From Ponticaulis sp. (GTDB lineage: Bacteria; Pseudomonadota; Alphaproteobacteria; Caulobacterales; Hyphomonadaceae), in the NCBI GenBank assembly GCA_002692725.1, contig NZLU01000046.1:124001-188000 (forward strand): a stretch of 64,000 nucleotides of DNA, written 5' to 3'. How positions within the stretch are numbered: the stretch's first letter is position 1; every line of letters begins with the position of its first letter. The position numbers were made by a program, and so were the translations under genes. This document shows, one piece after another, positions 1-9,500 of the stretch. Under the pieces are notes generated by a model. It ran no database searches. It saw nothing but the letters and a program-made list of their open reading frames with translations, and had not been told where the DNA came from.

Positions 1-584
1 GTCGGATGTAATTCCCAATCTTCAAGTTTCTCGCTCTTAATTCCTTCGGCGAATTTAAGATCGGGAATACTCTTTGGATGAGACGGTACAAACTGGTCCT
101 TCAATGACTTCCAGAACGGGGTGAAAACCTTATAGGGATCGCCGCTATTTGTTTTCACAGTCCAGGGTTCGCAAAGAAGCGCGCCATTGAAAGACGTGAC
201 CTCGATGTCTTTTTCTGAAAGCTGCGCTTTGATTTCTTTATCGATCTCAGTCTGATCCGGAGCGTAGCGCCGGTTCCAGAAAACTTTTTCTGAGCAAGCT
301 TCTTCGACAACTTCCTCAACAATCTGACGTGTGGATTTATGATTGCACCGGCGGAGAATGATATCGCCACCCAAGTCTTGTAAAGAAGCTTTCAGGCTGG
401 CGAGAGATTTGTTTAGCCACCATTTTCGGGCGCCACCAAGTGGCCTGTGAGCATCCGGTCCATCCTCAAGGATGTAGAGACATACTAAGGGTAAACCTGA
501 CTTCGCCGCAGCTGTCAGGGCGGGGTTTTCACCGAGGCGCAGGTCATTCCGGAACCAGACGAGAGAAGTAGAGGAACGAGAAAT
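1..584 (-). CDS. phrB: Deoxyribodipyrimidine photolyase, class I (partial, C-terminus outside window)
   Basis: Light-dependent repair of cyclobutane pyrimidine dimers. The 195 visible codons form the N-terminal antenna-binding (Rossmann-like) domain. They open with LVWFRNDLRL, the family's start signature, followed by NPAL, WWLNKSL and VFWNRRYAP, and then the YKVFTPFWK segment typical of photolyase/cryptochrome proteins. The FAD domain lies beyond the left edge. In this frame no ATG, GTG or TTG occurs between an upstream in-frame stop (near position 630) and the signature. The only well-placed codon is ATT at 584-582, which has AAAGG about 9 bases upstream and would give (M)SRSSTSLVWFRN, a normal photolyase N-terminus. 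Either ATT is the start or an ATG has mutated. Divergent from hldE. The family call is firm; the start is uncertain. Confidence 0.88.
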   Translation of the reverse strand, partial: MSRSSTSLVWFRNDLRLGENPALTAAAKSGLPLVCLYILEDGPDAHRPLGGARKWWLNKSLASLKASLQDLGGDIILRRCNHKSTRQIVEEVVEEACSEKVFWNRRYAPDQTEIDKEIKAQLSEKDIEVTSFNGALLCEPWTVKTNSGDPYKVFTPFWKSLKDQFVPSHPKSIPDLKFAEGIKSEKLEDWELHP

Positions 585-718
585 GGTTAGTCGCCTTTCA
601 TTTTCGACTTTATACGCAAGGCTTTGCGAACCGGATCAGAGCATATCTGAATTCCTGCATAGGAAGGTTTGACGTCTTCCAACGAGACAGTCAAAACACA
701 GAAAAGGGACCTTAATCC

Positions 719-2191
719 GTGGAATCGACCTTGCGAGATGTAGAGAAAATTTGTGATGCCGCAGCGGGCATAAAGATACTGTGTGTGGGCGATATCATGC
801 TCGATCGGTTTGTTTACGGCCGGGTTTCAAGAATTTCTCCTGAAGCGCCGATTCCCATTCTGTCTGAATCATCGATTGATCGCATGCTCGGCGCGGTTGG
901 CAATGTTGCTCGAAATGCGCTTTCTCTCGGCGCAACAACGGTCGTTGCGAGCCTTGTAGGGGCTGATGATGAAGCAGCTGAAATTATTCAGTTAATGTCA
1001 GATTTGCCGGGTTTGATCGGCAGAGTCGACCGCGCAGCAAACCGCCAGTCATCTGTCAAAACACGATATGTCTCTAATGGACAACAATTGCTCCGTGTCG
1101 ACCGCGAGCGCGTTGCGCCATTGTCTGTCACTGAAGAAAATCAGATTATCGCGCTGATCGATCGAGAAATAGAGACCTGTCAAACGGTTCTCATTTCGGA
1201 TTATGCCAAGGGTGTTGTGACCAACCGGGTGATTGAGCACTGTCTGGCGCGCGCGAGTTCACTGGATATTCCGGTGATTCTTGATCCGAAGGGCACCGAT
1301 TTCCAGCGGTATGGTGCGGTCGACATCATCAAGCCAAACGTCTCTGAACTTTCTGCTGTGCTGGGTCAGTCACTTTCGACCGATGAAGAGGTCGAAGCGG
1401 GTTTGAAGCGTGCTTTGGAGATTTTGCCAGCCAGGACAATCCTTCTGACCCGTTCTGAGAAAGGGCTCTCTTTTATCGAAGAAGGCGGTCGGGTTTGCCA
1501 TTTTCCGGCTGAAAAACGAGAAGTGTTCGATGTCTCAGGTGCAGGCGATACCAGCCTCGCGGCATTGGGCCTCGCGCTTGCCACAGGTGCATCACTCGAG
1601 AGTGCTGCTAGATTCGCGCTCATTGCCTCCGGAATTGCGGTCAGCAAATCCGGAACAGCTGCTGTAACTAGCGACGAAGTCCGAGCAGCCATTCGAAGCA
1701 AAGTTCGAAACACGCGGTCTTCGAAGGACGAATTGTCCGCTGACGACCTCATCGCAAAATGGAAGGCGGACGGGCAGGTTATCGGATTCACCAATGGCTG
1801 TTTTGATATTCTGCATGCGGGACACCTTCAGACGCTCGAATTCGCTGCTGCAGCTTGTGACAGACTGATCGTCGGGTTGAATTCCGACGCGTCGGTCAAG
1901 CGCCTGAAGGGAGAGACCCGCCCCATCAATTCACAGTCAGACCGGGCCCGATTGCTCGAAGGCATGAAACCTGTGGATCTGGTCATGATCTTTGTCGAAG
2001 ATACACCACTCGAACTGATCAGAAAAACCGAGCCCGATGTACTTATCAAAGGCGGCGATTATACGCCTGAGACGGTGGTGGGATCTGATGTGGTACAGGC
2101 GCGCGGTGGCAAAGTCCTGATTGCACCGACACTGGATGGACGCAGTACGACGAACATTATCCAGAAATCGACGAAATCCGCCGCAGAGTGA
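719..2191 (+). CDS. hldE: Bifunctional heptose-7-phosphate kinase / heptose-1-phosphate adenylyltransferase HldE
   Basis: Makes ADP-heptose for the LPS inner core: it phosphorylates D-glycero-D-manno-heptose 7-phosphate and later adenylylates the 1-phosphate. Residues 1-325 are a PfkB/ribokinase-type kinase with the catalytic DVSGAGDT motif (271-278, base Asp277). Residues 355-490 are a nucleotidyltransferase with TNGCFDILHAGH, including the HxGH motif at 366-369. The 490 aa length is normal for a fused HldE. The start is GTG with AAGGGA about 9 bases upstream. Its TGA is immediately followed by the convergent stop of the next gene. HldD and GmhB are not in the window. Some organisms use the same fold to make signalling ADP-heptose, which cannot be judged here. 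Confidence 0.95.
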   Translation: MESTLRDVEKICDAAAGIKILCVGDIMLDRFVYGRVSRISPEAPIPILSESSIDRMLGAVGNVARNALSLGATTVVASLVGADDEAAEIIQLMSDLPGLIGRVDRAANRQSSVKTRYVSNGQQLLRVDRERVAPLSVTEENQIIALIDREIETCQTVLISDYAKGVVTNRVIEHCLARASSLDIPVILDPKGTDFQRYGAVDIIKPNVSELSAVLGQSLSTDEEVEAGLKRALEILPARTILLTRSEKGLSFIEEGGRVCHFPAEKREVFDVSGAGDTSLAALGLALATGASLESAARFALIASGIAVSKSGTAAVTSDEVRAAIRSKVRNTRSSKDELSADDLIAKWKADGQVIGFTNGCFDILHAGHLQTLEFAAAACDRLIVGLNSDASVKRLKGETRPINSQSDRARLLEGMKPVDLVMIFVEDTPLELIRKTEPDVLIKGGDYTPETVVGSDVVQARGGKVLIAPTLDGRSTTNIIQKSTKSAAE

Positions 2192-3061
2192 TCAATCGGT
2201 TTCGCCGGGGCGTCTGATCGGCGCGAGTTCGATGGTCTCAAAAGGTGGAAGCGGTGCCGCCGGTTTTGTGACATTGTTATCGAGCCAGCTACTGAATTTC
2301 TCCAAAGTTCTTCCGACTTCTGCAACAATCTCGTCCTGGCTGGAATAGGTTCGAAGATCGAGAATGCAGGGGTATTCTGTAATCGTCTGGGAACAATCGG
2401 GCCATGGCGGAAGGTCTTCCAGATCGTTGCGCGTCTCATTCGGAGATATAATCAATCCACCGAACAGATCGGAATGGGGCCGTGTATCGGCGATGCGCTG
2501 TTCCATCACTTCAATCGCTGAACGGACGCCGGTTCCTTGTCCGCCCAAAAAGATTCCACGGCTGGTATTGTTGTGTTCGAGATAATGATCAATTGCGCTG
2601 AGAACATCTTCTGTTTCGAGCGCCAGCGCAGACTTCAAGTCAGCGTCGTCACCAGAGAGTGAGGCGGCATGCCGACGTCGTGGAGAAAACAGACCAAAAT
2701 CGCGAACGTCTTCCGATACCAACCATTCCTCTTCAGAGAGTTGTAGATTGGTGACCGACCAGTCTATCGGAACGTTCCATCCACCAAGATAACCATCTGG
2801 CTGATCAACAAACCATATAAGGTCGATGCCCCATGGCTTCTCCCAGCCGCCGGCAAGCTCCTCGGAGGGGCGGACGAGCCAGGCTTCTTCCGAAGCGTAA
2901 TCAGGTGCAGGCGGAACATCAGCCCGGTTGAACGCAGGTTTTGGTGTGGGTGAAAGTGTCACGACGTGAAAAATGGCAGCCGCAATCATGATGATAAGAC
3001 AAATGATTGTCAGACCTGGTATGAGGCGGGTGATGATATTCACTTGAGGTTCTTCTGACAT
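2192..3061 (-). CDS. Membrane-anchored DUF3089-like alpha/beta-hydrolase-fold protein, probably inactive
   Basis: Function unknown. One N-terminal membrane segment (about residues 14-36) is followed by a soluble domain whose landmarks resemble DUF3089 proteins: a PxPDYxxxxAW entry motif (50-61), a WNVPID segment near 96, a FSPRRR strand near 125-130, a helix ending DHYL near 158-161, and then the nucleophile-elbow position. Where DUF3089 members have GHSQG, this protein has GQGTG (174-178), so the serine nucleophile is missing. The 289 aa length is somewhat short for the family. It abuts hldE convergently with no spacer. The family assignment rests on motif order read by eye; a pseudo-enzyme or scaffold role is inference. 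Confidence 0.6.
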   Translation of the reverse strand: MSEEPQVNIITRLIPGLTIICLIIMIAAAIFHVVTLSPTPKPAFNRADVPPAPDYASEEAWLVRPSEELAGGWEKPWGIDLIWFVDQPDGYLGGWNVPIDWSVTNLQLSEEEWLVSEDVRDFGLFSPRRRHAASLSGDDADLKSALALETEDVLSAIDHYLEHNNTSRGIFLGGQGTGVRSAIEVMEQRIADTRPHSDLFGGLIISPNETRNDLEDLPPWPDCSQTITEYPCILDLRTYSSQDEIVAEVGRTLEKFSSWLDNNVTKPAAPLPPFETIELAPIRRPGETD

Positions 3062-3356
3062 CTCATTCCCTGATCAATCCAATTACGCTCAGTCTGATGA
3101 TCATTTGTGGTGGTTCTTTGATGGACTCACACAAATCAAGCGTCCGGGATACTCGGGAACGAAACGAGCTGTAAATATCAGACATCACTTCCATGCGCAG
3201 ATAATGCACGACATGCCTCGAAGCGACTGACAGATTGGTCATTTTTTCGCCGAATTACCGGGTCAGTCACTCAAACCGAGCAAATCATCTGAATCGCCTC
3301 TTATGCGTTGACAGGTTTCAGACTAAATAGGGCGGCAGGAATCAGGAGCGCGCTGA
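3062..3356. other. 295-bp intergenic region between divergent genes
   Basis: Holds the 5' sides of the DUF3089-like gene (minus) and the DUF502 gene (plus). A TTGACA hexamer lies at 3309-3314, but no good -10 follows at 16-18 bp. AGGAG at 3344-3348 is the ribosome-binding site of the GTG-started DUF502 gene. I see no ORF, RNA gene or clear hairpin terminator. Confidence 0.4.
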
Positions 3357-4115
3357 GTGACATCCGGAAGTACGCAGAAAAAGACGAGCCCGTCATCTGA
3401 GAAGAGCCCTTCAGTCGGCTTTCTAGGATGGATTCGGGCGCGCTTCTTTGCCGGTCTGGTTATCGCCACACCCATTGTCGTTCCGATTTTCGTTATCGTG
3501 CTTGTGATTGGCTGGATTGATGAGCGCATCAAACCGATTTTGAGATCTGCAATTCCACCAAATGTTCGTGGCTATGATTTCGGCTTTTTCACTGTCGACA
3601 CGCTGATCGATTATACCCCGGGTATTGGCGTGCTGTTTTCTGTCGTTGCACTGACAGCACTGGGAGCAATCGCAACCAATCTTATTGGCCGGTCCGTCAT
3701 CCGCACGAGTGAGAAAATCGCAGAACGCGTGCCCATTCTGAGTACGCTCTATACGCCGCTGCGTCAGCTGGTGGAGATTTTCTCTGATAAGGAAAGCAGC
3801 TCGTTCAAAGAGGTCGTTCTCGTCGAATACCCAAAAGAGGGAACATGGGCGGTTGGATTTCTGACTTCGCCGTCCAAAGGCGAAATCGCAACGAAACTGG
3901 GCGAGAAATTTATGGGTATCTTCGTGCCCACAACACCCAATCCGACCTCTGGCTTTCTGATTTATGTCCCAGAAAACAAAGTCATTCATCTCGATATGAC
4001 CGTAGAAGACGGTGCCAAGCTGATCGTGTCGGCCGGAGTAGTTTTGCCGAAAGACCAGCAGGTCAATCCGGCGATTGCAGGTCAGGCTGAGGGCCGCCCA
4101 CCCGAGACGTCATGA
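3357..4115 (+). CDS. DUF502 family inner-membrane protein
   Basis: Function unknown; the family is widespread in Proteobacteria and plants. Two transmembrane helices (about residues 29-53 and 87-110) are followed by a soluble domain with the family core: VPILSTLYTPLRQLVEIFS (about 125-143), then strands containing EYPKEGTWAVGF and FVPTTPNPTSGFLIYVPE. The 252 aa length is normal. The start is GTG with AGGAG 8 bases upstream. The last 34 bp overlap the end of recG on the opposite strand. The DUF502-recG-sdhE-mfd neighbourhood recurs in Alphaproteobacteria, but it does not reveal a function. Confidence 0.85.
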   Translation: MTSGSTQKKTSPSSEKSPSVGFLGWIRARFFAGLVIATPIVVPIFVIVLVIGWIDERIKPILRSAIPPNVRGYDFGFFTVDTLIDYTPGIGVLFSVVALTALGAIATNLIGRSVIRTSEKIAERVPILSTLYTPLRQLVEIFSDKESSSFKEVVLVEYPKEGTWAVGFLTSPSKGEIATKLGEKFMGIFVPTTPNPTSGFLIYVPENKVIHLDMTVEDGAKLIVSAGVVLPKDQQVNPAIAGQAEGRPPETS

Positions 4116-6145
4116 CCGAAGAGCTGTAGTAGATCATTCGTGACTTCATTCAAACTTTTTGATCGACCGAATTCGTAATCTGCATGCTTGTTGGCGATTG
4201 CGAGCAAGTCCTGATCCCGTGACAGATCCAGAAAATGAAAATCAGGTATCCCTGATTGTGCCGCGCCGAGTATGTCACCAGGCCCCCTCAGTTTGAAGTC
4301 CATCTCGGCAATATAGAACCCATCTTCACTTTCTCTCAGCGTCTGAAGACGCGTCCGCGCGGTTTCGCCAAGAGGCGGCGAATATAATAAAAGACAGAAT
4401 GACGCTTTACTGCCCCGACCGACGCGACCGCGAAGCTGATGAAGTTGGGCTAATCCAAACCGTTCGGCACCCTCGATCACCATAATGGTTGCGTTCGGAA
4501 TATCCACGCCGACCTCAATCACAGTCGTTGCCACCAGAACTCTGGTTTCACCCAGGCGAAACCGATTGAGTGCGGCTTCCTTGTTCTGTGCGGTGAGCCG
4601 TCCGTGAACCAGATCGACATATCCAGGGAGAATGTCATTTAGAATTGCATGGCGCGAAATCGCGGACAGATGCTCATCATCTTCTTCGACGCTGGAGCAG
4701 ACCCAGAAAATCTGCTCACCGCGCTGGATGGCTCTTTGCACGCCGGAAATAACATCCGGAAGTTTGGATATGGCCATGATGCGGGTATCGATTTTCTGAC
4801 GACCTACGGGTTTTTCATCCAAAATGGAGAGGTCGACATCGCCATGCACAGTCATAGACAGCGACCTTGGGATCGGTGTCGCGCTCATAAGAAGCAAATG
4901 GGGAGATCGGCCTTTCGAGATCAGCTTCGCACGATCATTTACACCGAACCTGTGCTGCTCATCGATCACGACCAAGGCAAGGTCTTTGAACTCAACGCCC
5001 TCCTGAAACAGAGCATGAGTGCCACACAACACACCGGTCTGACCCGATTTGACGCCTTCCAGAAGTTCCGTTCGCGCCTTTCCTTTATCTCGTCCCGTCA
5101 GACAAGCCGTCGCGACACCCAGAGGCCTCAGGAATGCGGAGACTGCTTCATAAAGCTGTCGTGCCAGAACTTCCGTGGGCGCCATAACGGAGGCCTGATG
5201 GCCTGACATAGCCGCGAGATAGAGTGCATAGGCGGCAATCGTGGTTTTACCCGCGCCAACATCTCCCTGAAGCATGCGCTGCATGGGTTCTGGTTTATCA
5301 AGATCGAACGAAATCTCTGACATGGCACGTATTTGTGCACTGGTTGGCGCAAACGGGAGGGAGTTTGTGAAATCAGCTCGAATCCCTTCGGCAGTAGTGA
5401 TCGGAACAGCTCCACTGCTGTGCGAGACGGATCGAATTCGTCTGAATGAAAGCGCGCGGGCATAGCTTTCGTCATATGCCAGTCGTTCGCGCGCCAGCTC
5501 AATGGTATCCGGCTCATAGGATGGAGCCATATGTAACCACCGAAGAGAGTCTTCGAAACTCATCCATTTTCGTTGATTCAGCAATTCAGATTGCAACCAT
5601 TCTTCAGGGAAGGGCGCGTCGGAAAGCGCCTGACGCATGAATCCGGACAGGCGCTTGTTCGTCAGCCCCGCCTGAAGGGGGTAGATCGATTCAACAAGCG
5701 GAATATCGTCGATTTTTTCTTCAGGTACGACATAGTCCGGATGGGTTATCTGGCGTTCGCCGTGAAAGTCTTCGATCTTCCCGGAGACGACAATACGCTT
5801 TCCTTCCGGAAACTGGCGCCTCAGATAGTCGGTATTCGAATTGAAGAAAACGAGCGTGAGAAATCCTGTCTCGTCTGACAGTCTGACTTTCTGAACCTTT
5901 GAGCCTCTGGAGGCACCGGAGAATGACTGGACGGTTCCGCGTACGGTCTGAACTTCGTCAAAGATGAGGTCATCAAAGCTGGATCTAAGAGAACGATCCA
6001 GCCATTTGGCGGGACGGTATAACAACAAATCGCGTAGCTGATCGCCGCCGACAAGTTCGGTAACAAGTGCCGTTAGTTTCGGCCCTGCACCAGACAGGCT
6101 TGAAATTGGTCGGAACCAGAATGATAGAGAATTGTCCCGGTTCAA
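4082..6145 (-). CDS. recG: ATP-dependent DNA helicase RecG
   Basis: Remodels stalled replication forks and branch-migrates Holliday junctions. The N-terminal wedge/OB domain (about 60-145) carries GTVQSFSG and FFNSNTDYLRR. Walker A is GDVGAGKT (294-301), the helicase II motif is DEQHRFG, and the second RecA domain carries the QLRGRVGRG motif. The C-terminal TRCF-type FxLRGPGDILG segment is present. The 687 aa length is usual. The start is read as TTG at 6145 (TTG AAC CGG), preceded by a GAGG-type site. The 3' end overlaps the DUF502 gene. Confidence 0.95.
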   Translation of the reverse strand: MNRDNSLSFWFRPISSLSGAGPKLTALVTELVGGDQLRDLLLYRPAKWLDRSLRSSFDDLIFDEVQTVRGTVQSFSGASRGSKVQKVRLSDETGFLTLVFFNSNTDYLRRQFPEGKRIVVSGKIEDFHGERQITHPDYVVPEEKIDDIPLVESIYPLQAGLTNKRLSGFMRQALSDAPFPEEWLQSELLNQRKWMSFEDSLRWLHMAPSYEPDTIELARERLAYDESYARALSFRRIRSVSHSSGAVPITTAEGIRADFTNSLPFAPTSAQIRAMSEISFDLDKPEPMQRMLQGDVGAGKTTIAAYALYLAAMSGHQASVMAPTEVLARQLYEAVSAFLRPLGVATACLTGRDKGKARTELLEGVKSGQTGVLCGTHALFQEGVEFKDLALVVIDEQHRFGVNDRAKLISKGRSPHLLLMSATPIPRSLSMTVHGDVDLSILDEKPVGRQKIDTRIMAISKLPDVISGVQRAIQRGEQIFWVCSSVEEDDEHLSAISRHAILNDILPGYVDLVHGRLTAQNKEAALNRFRLGETRVLVATTVIEVGVDIPNATIMVIEGAERFGLAQLHQLRGRVGRGSKASFCLLLYSPPLGETARTRLQTLRESEDGFYIAEMDFKLRGPGDILGAAQSGIPDFHFLDLSRDQDLLAIANKHADYEFGRSKSLNEVTNDLLQLFGHDVSGGRPSA

Positions 6146-6228
6146 AACCCGACCTCGTTAAATGATGTAGTTGGAGAAAACCGATAGATGGCCTAACTGG
6201 CAAGATACAGAACAGATTGGAAAACAAG

Positions 6229-6489
6229 ATGGATGAACGGCGAAGAAAACTACACTTTCGGGCATGGCGTCGTGGTATCCGGGAGCTCGATCTCATTTTC
6301 GGTAGTTTTTCTGACGCCCATATGGCCAATCTGACGGATTCGGATCTGGACGAATTCGAGCGCCTGCTGGATGTCCCGGATCTGAAACTCTATGATTGGA
6401 TCACCGGAACGGCGGAGACCCCCGCCGAATATCAGAGCAACGTGCTGGACCAGCTGAAACAATTCAAGTATTCCGCTCAGCCCGGATAA
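6229..6489 (+). CDS. sdhE: Succinate dehydrogenase assembly factor SdhE (DUF339/CptB family)
   Basis: Small helical protein that promotes covalent flavinylation of the succinate dehydrogenase (and fumarate reductase) flavoprotein. The RGxxE signature is RGIRE (15-19), followed by the family's FLxxPDxxLYDWITG-like segment, here VPDLKLYDWITG. The length is 86 aa from ATG 6229, with GGAA about 8 bases upstream. An in-frame TTG at 6217 would add four residues but has no ribosome-binding site. The gene sits between recG (divergent) and mfd (19 bp downstream), a common alphaproteobacterial arrangement. Confidence 0.92.
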   Translation: MDERRRKLHFRAWRRGIRELDLIFGSFSDAHMANLTDSDLDEFERLLDVPDLKLYDWITGTAETPAEYQSNVLDQLKQFKYSAQPG

Positions 6490-6508
6490 CCCTAAAGAGT
6501 CAGCTACC

Positions 6509-9500
6509 ATGTCCATTCTCGATGAGATTGTGGCCGGTCAAACGCCGCAAACCGTCCATTCTGCGCCGTTCGGGGCCGATCTGATCGAGTTGCTAAATTT
6601 TTCGCAGTCGCATGACCGCGCGATACTCTATGTGGCAGCGGACGATCGAAAAGCGCAAACCGTTCACGACCTTGCGAATGTGTTTGCGCCCGCAGTCGAG
6701 CGCATCAGACTTCCGGCATGGGATTGTCTTCCATATGACCGGGTCAGCCCAACACCGCTTATCGCGTCGCGAAGATGCGCGGGACTGTCGGCATTGTCTC
6801 ACCGTCCTGAAAAAGGGCCAGTCCTGATCATCACTACTGCTGCCGGACTAATTCAGAAATGTGCGCCCAAAGAGGTCATGAAGCAGGCCTCGTTATCGCT
6901 AAAGCCAGGTCAGCGGGTCGAAACATCAGTGCTGGACGGCTTCCTTCAGACAAATGGGTATACGCGGGTCGCGACGGTCACAGACCGCGGGGAGTATGCT
7001 CAGCGCGGCGGAATCATCGACATTTTTTCTCCCAATGAAGCTGAACCTGTCCGTCTGGATTTCTTCGGTGACACGCTGGAGTCTGTTCGTTGTTTTGATC
7101 CGGAAACTCAGCGAACAACGCGGCAACTGAAGACGATCCAATTCACGCCGGTCAGTGAAATTCTCTTTACCGACGAGGCTTTATCAGCATTCAGAAACCG
7201 ATTCATTGAGGTTTTTGGCCCACCTGCCGGAAATCAGATGTATGAAATGGCGCGATCGAAGATTCGACGCCAGGGTCTCGAGAACTGGCTGCCATTATTT
7301 CATGCATCTCTCGATACGGTGTTCGATTATCTACCCAGGCAATCTCTGGTCGCCTTTGATCAAAACGCAATGGAAGCCTGTCGCGACCGATATGATCAGG
7401 CGGAAGACTATTTTCAGGCTCGGGTGAATGCCGCGGGCAGTGAGGAAGACGCAAAAGTTCTCGCCCCCGGCGCGCTCTATCTGTCTCCGAAGCACATTGA
7501 GACCGCGCTAGACACGTTACCGTCGGTTCGGTTTACCGCGCTGTCGTCGGCGAGTGGTGAAGGCAAACTGTCACTCGAGGCAGTGCCGGGACGAAATTTT
7601 GCCCCCGAACGGACTCAGAACGTCAATGTGTTCGACGCCGTCGTGTCTCACATCAACGCGCAGCGCGAACGAGGTCTCACCGTTATGCTGGGCGCCTGGT
7701 CGGATGGATCGGCAGACCGACTTGCAAATGTGCTCGATGACCATGGGCTGAAGGATGTTGGCCGGGTCTATAGTCTCGATGGCGCACGGAAAGCCGGCGT
7801 GTCGATCGCTGAGCTCCCGATCGATGCAGGTTTCGAATTTGGCGACCTCGCGGTGCTTTCGGAGCAAGACATTCTTGGCGATCGCATCAGTCGTCCAAAA
7901 CGCAAACGACGTGCCAGCAATTTTCTGGCGGAAGTCTCCACACTCTCTCCTGGTGAGCTTGTCGTCCATGTTGAACACGGTGTCGCAAAATACTGCGGAT
8001 TGGTGACGATTGATGTCGCGGGCGCCCCGCATGACTGTCTGGAACTGCATTATCAGGCCGACGCAAAACTCCTTCTTCCGGTCGAGAACATTGAGCTGAT
8101 CTCCCGCTATGGCTCGGAAGGCAGTGAATCCTCGCTCGACCGGCTGGGGGGCACCGGATGGCAGGCAAGAAAAGCCAAAGCCAAAAAGCGTATTATGGAA
8201 ATGGCGGATGGCCTGATCCAGATTGCGGCGTCACGCGCTATGCGAAAAGCTGTGGTTATCGACGAGAGTGAAGGCATTTACGAAGAATTTGCGGCTCGTT
8301 TTCCCTATGAGGAAACCGAAGACCAGCTTCGCGCAATCGAAGAAAGTTTGGGCGACCTTGCCTCTGGTAAACCCATGGACCGTCTTATTTGTGGAGATGT
8401 GGGTTTCGGGAAAACCGAAGTGGCGCTGCGAACGGCCTTCGTTGCGGCCATGTCGGGCATTCAGGTCGCCGTTATTGCTCCAACCACGCTTCTTGCGCGT
8501 CAGCACTTCCAGACCTTCAAAGAACGTCTGGCGGGGTGGCCGATACGCGTCAGCCAGTTATCCCGACTGGTCAGCAGTAAAGATAGCGCGCTGACCCGAG
8601 AAGCGCTGAAGACGGGGTCGTGCGACATCGTTGTCGGCACACACGCAGTGCTGTCCAAGAATGTCGAGTTTCAAAATCTCGGGCTTCTCATCATCGATGA
8701 AGAGCAGCGCTTCGGTGTGAAACACAAAGAACGTCTGAAGGAATTGAAGTCAGATATTCATGTGATGACACTGTCTGCGACGCCGATCCCGAGAACGCTG
8801 CAAATGGCGCTGACAGGGATTCGCGAACTGTCCATTATCGCGACGCCGCCTGTCGATCGTCTGTCGGTCCGGACCTATGTCACCGAATTCGATATGCTGA
8901 CCATCCGAGAAGCACTGTTGCGAGAGCGATATCGTGGCGGCCAGGCCTTTATCGTGGCGCCTCGCGTGAAGGATCTGCCAGAGCTCGAGCGTTTCCTGAA
9001 AGAGAATGTGCCGGAAGTCTCATTTGTATCGGCACACGGCCAGATGGCTGCAGGTGACCTCGATGAGATCATGACCGACTTTTATGACGGTAAATATGAC
9101 GTTCTCCTGTCGACCACGATCGTCGAATCTGGCCTCGACATTCCACGCGCGAACACGCTGATCCTGCATCGTGCCGATATGTTCGGGCTTGCTCAGATGT
9201 ATCAGCTTCGCGGTCGCGTCGGACGATCCAAACTTCGGGCGTATGCTTATTTCACCACACCGAAAGACAAGATCCTGTCTGAAGCAGCTGAGAAGCGCCT
9301 GAGAGTGCTTCAATCACTCGACAGTCTTGGTGCTGGCTTCATGCTGGCAAGTCACGATCTGGATATGCGGGGAGGGGGGAACCTTCTCGGAGATCAGCAA
9401 TCAGGTCATATCCGCGAAGTCGGTGTGGAACTCTATCAGTCCATGCTCGAGGACGCGGTCAAAACGCTTCAGCAGGGCGGTGAAGATTTCGATGATGACT

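Noticed and set aside
3309..3314. TTGACA as -35 of the DUF502 gene
   Set aside because: No acceptable -10 at 16-18 bp; TAAATA is only 10 bp away.
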